Source: Sclerurus mexicanus
Taxonomy: Eukaryota > Chordata > Aves > Passeriformes > Furnariidae
DNA: 64,000 bases
Direction: 5' to 3'
NCBI GenBank assembly: GCA_013396755.1
Contig: VWZF01002261.1
Location: 3,309,087 to 3,373,086, forward strand
In this document: positions 61,011 to 64,000 of the stretch, piece by piece
Numbering within the stretch: position 1 is the first letter of the stretch
Layout of the letters: the number at the start of each line of letters is the position of its first letter
Notes under the pieces: generated by a model
Told to the model about the DNA's origin: nothing
Seen by the model: the letters and a program-made list of their open reading frames with translations, nothing else
The model's database searches: none
Position numbers and translations under genes: made by a program

Positions 61011-64000
61011 TCTTCCTTTTGTCATTTCATATAAAAAGAGTTTTCCATATTTTTAGCTTGTTTCTTTTTTTCCCCTTCCCTTGTTAATGTTTTTGGGGTT
61101 TTTTATTCAGACTGCTCATTCTCCATTCTCTTAGAAATGTCTCACTTTTTTACGAACAAAAGTCTGTTAAACTGGAGGGTGATAAGAGTTTTGCATAAGG
61201 AACTGTAGAACCAGTTCAAACTAATTTTCTAATTACAGCTGAATCACTAATGAAGATTAATTCAAATTAATGTATGGATATTATTTAATAAGAAGTTTTT
61301 TTATTTGTTTAGTTTCAAGAAGATTTAATATAGAGTTTCATGTTACTGTTTTATCAAATTGTCCTTACCCCCAAATCTTTGATAGATGCAAGCGGTTCAT
61401 AGTTTTAGACACAGTCCACTGATTAGTTCACATATTACTCCAGCAATACAACACATACCAAAACAATCTGGGAAAAGCTCTGCATTAAAGCAGTGAGCAC
61501 CAAGAGCAAAGAGCTTGTTAGCTAGACATTATAGGCGAAGCAATTTTTGGTGCGATTGCTGTGTTAGAATTCGTCAGTAATTAACTCCATGGCCTGAATC
61601 TAGAGCGCTCAGAGACCGTGTTATCATTCTAGCAGAGTCCTGCCAAGCAGCTGGTGCTGCATCTTGTTTTTGTTTTTTTCTCAGGGAAGTAGGATTGAGC
61701 TCACTGGAAATGTTTCTCATCTTTTGCTGATAGAAATCAGTAAACATACTCAAAGAAAAACACATTTGACATACATTACCTATACGGACAAATATATACC
61801 AGTGGTGAGTTTTATTTATTGCTCCTTCATTCTTTAATAGGTAAACTAATAAGATTTGTGTGGCTTAAGTTTTATTGAAAACAATAGCATCCATATTTCC
61901 CTAAAATAAATTTTGATAATCAGATAAGTTTAAATTAACTATCTTTTTAAGAGGAAGAACTCTATCTATGTAATGAATGCGAGGGGAAAAAACTTTGGTC
62001 AGCACAACTTGTGACTACAGAATGTATTAAGGTGCTCTTTTAGAATTTGTTATTACTTAGTTACAGGTGTTTTCCTGTACTTCTCTAGCACCTACATAGT
62101 ATTGCAGCTGCTCCAAGGAAATATTTGCATATAAAAATCGTGTTCGTAAGTTTGCTATAATAGATGAGAGACTTAGGAAAAGATATTCACTCTGAGGGGG
62201 AAAATCCAGCTCTTGGCAGACTGGGGTTTTTTTGGTTGTTTGTTTTTTTTTTTTCCACTGAGGAAACCTGTGCTAGTGTCTTTTTATCAGCCTTAATTCA
62301 GCAAACATTAATAATTTAATTTAATTTCAAAATTGCACGTGGTAGGTAGATTATTGTGCCTCTGTGTTCTATTAATTGCATGGGGGGACTTGCTTGTGCA
62401 TGGAAGAACATTGAGGGCTACGTACACCTTCAGACTGTTCAGCTACTTATTTGGTGAACTGAATTTGTTTGTCAATTCCCAGTCTTTAGGTTTTAGCCTC
62501 ATCACTGTCCCGCCCCAACTACTACAAATTTGTACATAATTTTTCTGTCCATTTAATGTTCAGTTCTGCAGCAGTGAAAACAGCACAATGGAAGCCACGT
62601 GCCTCCAAAATCAATCAGGTCCCAGAGGACTTGCTACCAATAGTGTGTTCAAGCCAAGGGTGGCTTGGTATGTGCTTATATTTGCCGATAAACTGATTTT
62701 ATTTTCCTTTGCTCCTTACTTGTGGGTTGGCTGCTGGCTATTGCACTGAACTGAGTAGGTTAGTTTTTACAAAGTTTAAGTGGTTATCAGGTAATTTTTG
62801 TACCACAAGGACCAGTTTCAAGGTGCTAGTGGTCTGTATATGATCACACTGTATATTCATACCATATTCTATGTATCTTTGTACCTTGCAACTGTAGCTA
62901 CAGCCTGAGAATGTTCTAAAACTGACCAACATGCCAAGTCTCCAATAAACTAAAGAAAATGCTCGAGTTTGTTTCCACACACTGGGATTGAGCTTGCTTT
63001 TTCTGTCACCTTCTGTCCCATCCTGATGTTTTGGGTTTTTTCTTAAGTTTTTAAAAGTTTGGCTCCACAACAAATTGCTCATAAGACAATTAATGTTGTG
63101 GAAACAGATGTTTTTGATTTGTTAGCAGTGACATGTTGTTTTCAGAGATCAGAATATTTCAGGGATCAGGATATTATATTTTTGCAGTACTTTGCATTTA
63201 CTTTAGAATACTTAATCCTGTTTCACCTGCTGCTTAAGGTGTAACAGCTGGAAACTTTACACTCAATGTGGAGGATTTCCCACCTTGAGTCAGATCTAGC
63301 TTTAATACCCTCTTTCTGACCTCTGTATGTACCCTGTGCATGGTGTTTCTTGAAATGAAAAAAAAAAGTGAACATGTATGCACCGCCTTAAGAAGCTATT
63401 TTTTTTTTTGCAATGATTTGCATAAAGAAAAAGAAAAATCTCCTTGGTGGCCTTGGGAAGTACTTAGTACTCTGACACAGAGCTTTATCTAACTACAAAT
63501 TTAGCTAACAAAGATACTGTAATATTATCCAGTGGCCTAAAGCTGTTGAATGAAAGGTGTTTAGTGTTTATGCAAGCTATATGCTGTGCTATATAAAGTA
63601 ACACAGTATTTTTAAAATAATCAGCCATTAATTGTGTTGACTTCCTCCTTCTCCCAGAATTAGCACAGAAAGGAAGGCACGCTTGTGTTTTGTTTAAAGC
63701 CTTGATCAACAACAAAAACTCCTTAACTTTCTTTTTTAGTTTACTAAAATTTAATTGTTCATAAATGGTGCTTGTCATGGTGACAAAAGTCATGTTTGCC
63801 AGCTAGGCACTGTGCTTGCTAAGGGTACGACTTCAGTTCTCCAGGAATGGCAATGAAATGTGTACAAAGACCATTTGAATATCTAGATTACTGGGGGCAG
63901 GAGCAGCACTCACCAGCTACACTAATCTTGCTCCTTCCTACATCAACATGAGAAGAGAATTGGGTTTTTTATATATTTTAATCATTTTTGATACCCTCAA

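Larger units (their letters stand above)
48339..64000 (+). other. Probable first intron(s) of the downstream gene (CALCRL?)
   Basis: 15.7 kb of AT-rich sequence after the donor at 48339. I looked for the secretory signal and the hormone-receptor ectodomain exons expected for CALCRL and recognised none, so coding probably starts beyond the window. The region holds a duplicated 56-bp palindromic element (52201-52256 and 55684-55739), an inverted repeat at 58184-58218, a CATA-type microsatellite at 54085-54150, a GC-richer patch at 57127-57250 and a T/G-rich tract at about 60920-61010. Further untranslated exons cannot be ruled out. Confidence 0.5.

Noticed and set aside
62333..62539. Frame with a hydrophobic, signal-peptide-like N-terminus
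   Set aside because: It does not begin with ATG-context support, has no partner exon and matches no known protein I can recall.

Overview
This is a vertebrate nuclear genome window, most likely from a bird. Transposons are very sparse, introns are moderate, CpG islands are discrete, and the only recognisable interspersed repeat is a short CR1-type LINE 3' end near 22.13-22.19 kb. One protein-coding gene can be assembled with confidence: tissue factor pathway inhibitor (TFPI, plus strand), a Kunitz-type serine protease inhibitor of coagulation factor Xa and of the tissue factor-VIIa complex. Its eight coding exons run from the ATG at 21559 to the stop at 43913-43915. All internal junctions are phase 1. 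The spliced reading frame is 1017 nt (338 codons plus stop) when every exon is used.

Layout. 1 to about 11.2 kb: AT-rich sequence with no gene recognised. About 11.23-11.54 kb: GC/CpG-richer patch ending in a strong splice donor, the best candidate for the TFPI promoter and non-coding first exon. 11.5-21.55 kb: intron. 21554-21673: signal-peptide exon. 28972-29172: Kunitz 1. 31608-31646: 13-codon spacer. 34821-34997: Kunitz 2. 36063-36158 and 36654-36746: two homologous, tandemly duplicated spacer exons. 43268-43450: Kunitz 3. 43803-43915: basic C-terminal tail, followed by a poly(A) signal at 44063. Then comes an intergenic gap of under 4 kb with a CpG island at 45.85-46.24 kb holding a consensus-perfect CTCF-like core, and a second CpG island at 47.85-48.34 kb ending in a splice donor. 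By vertebrate synteny (inference), the second island is the promoter and first exon of CALCRL, the next gene in the same orientation. No CALCRL coding exon was recognised before the window ends at 64 kb.

Most unusual points: (1) the K2-K3 linker exon of TFPI is duplicated in tandem with flanking intron sequence, so the full-length product carries two linker copies, each with an N-glycosylation sequon; (2) the intron after Kunitz 1 appears to use a GC donor, and read-through gives an immediate in-frame stop; (3) a 36-nt phase-compatible cassette-exon candidate lies between the signal-peptide and K1 exons; (4) a 56-bp element with 10-bp terminal inverted repeats and nested internal palindromes occurs twice, 3.5 kb apart, with one mismatch; (5) an unexplained degenerate coding-like stretch sits on the minus strand inside the last large TFPI intron. 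No RNA genes, CRISPR arrays, complete transposons or viral insertions were recognised.
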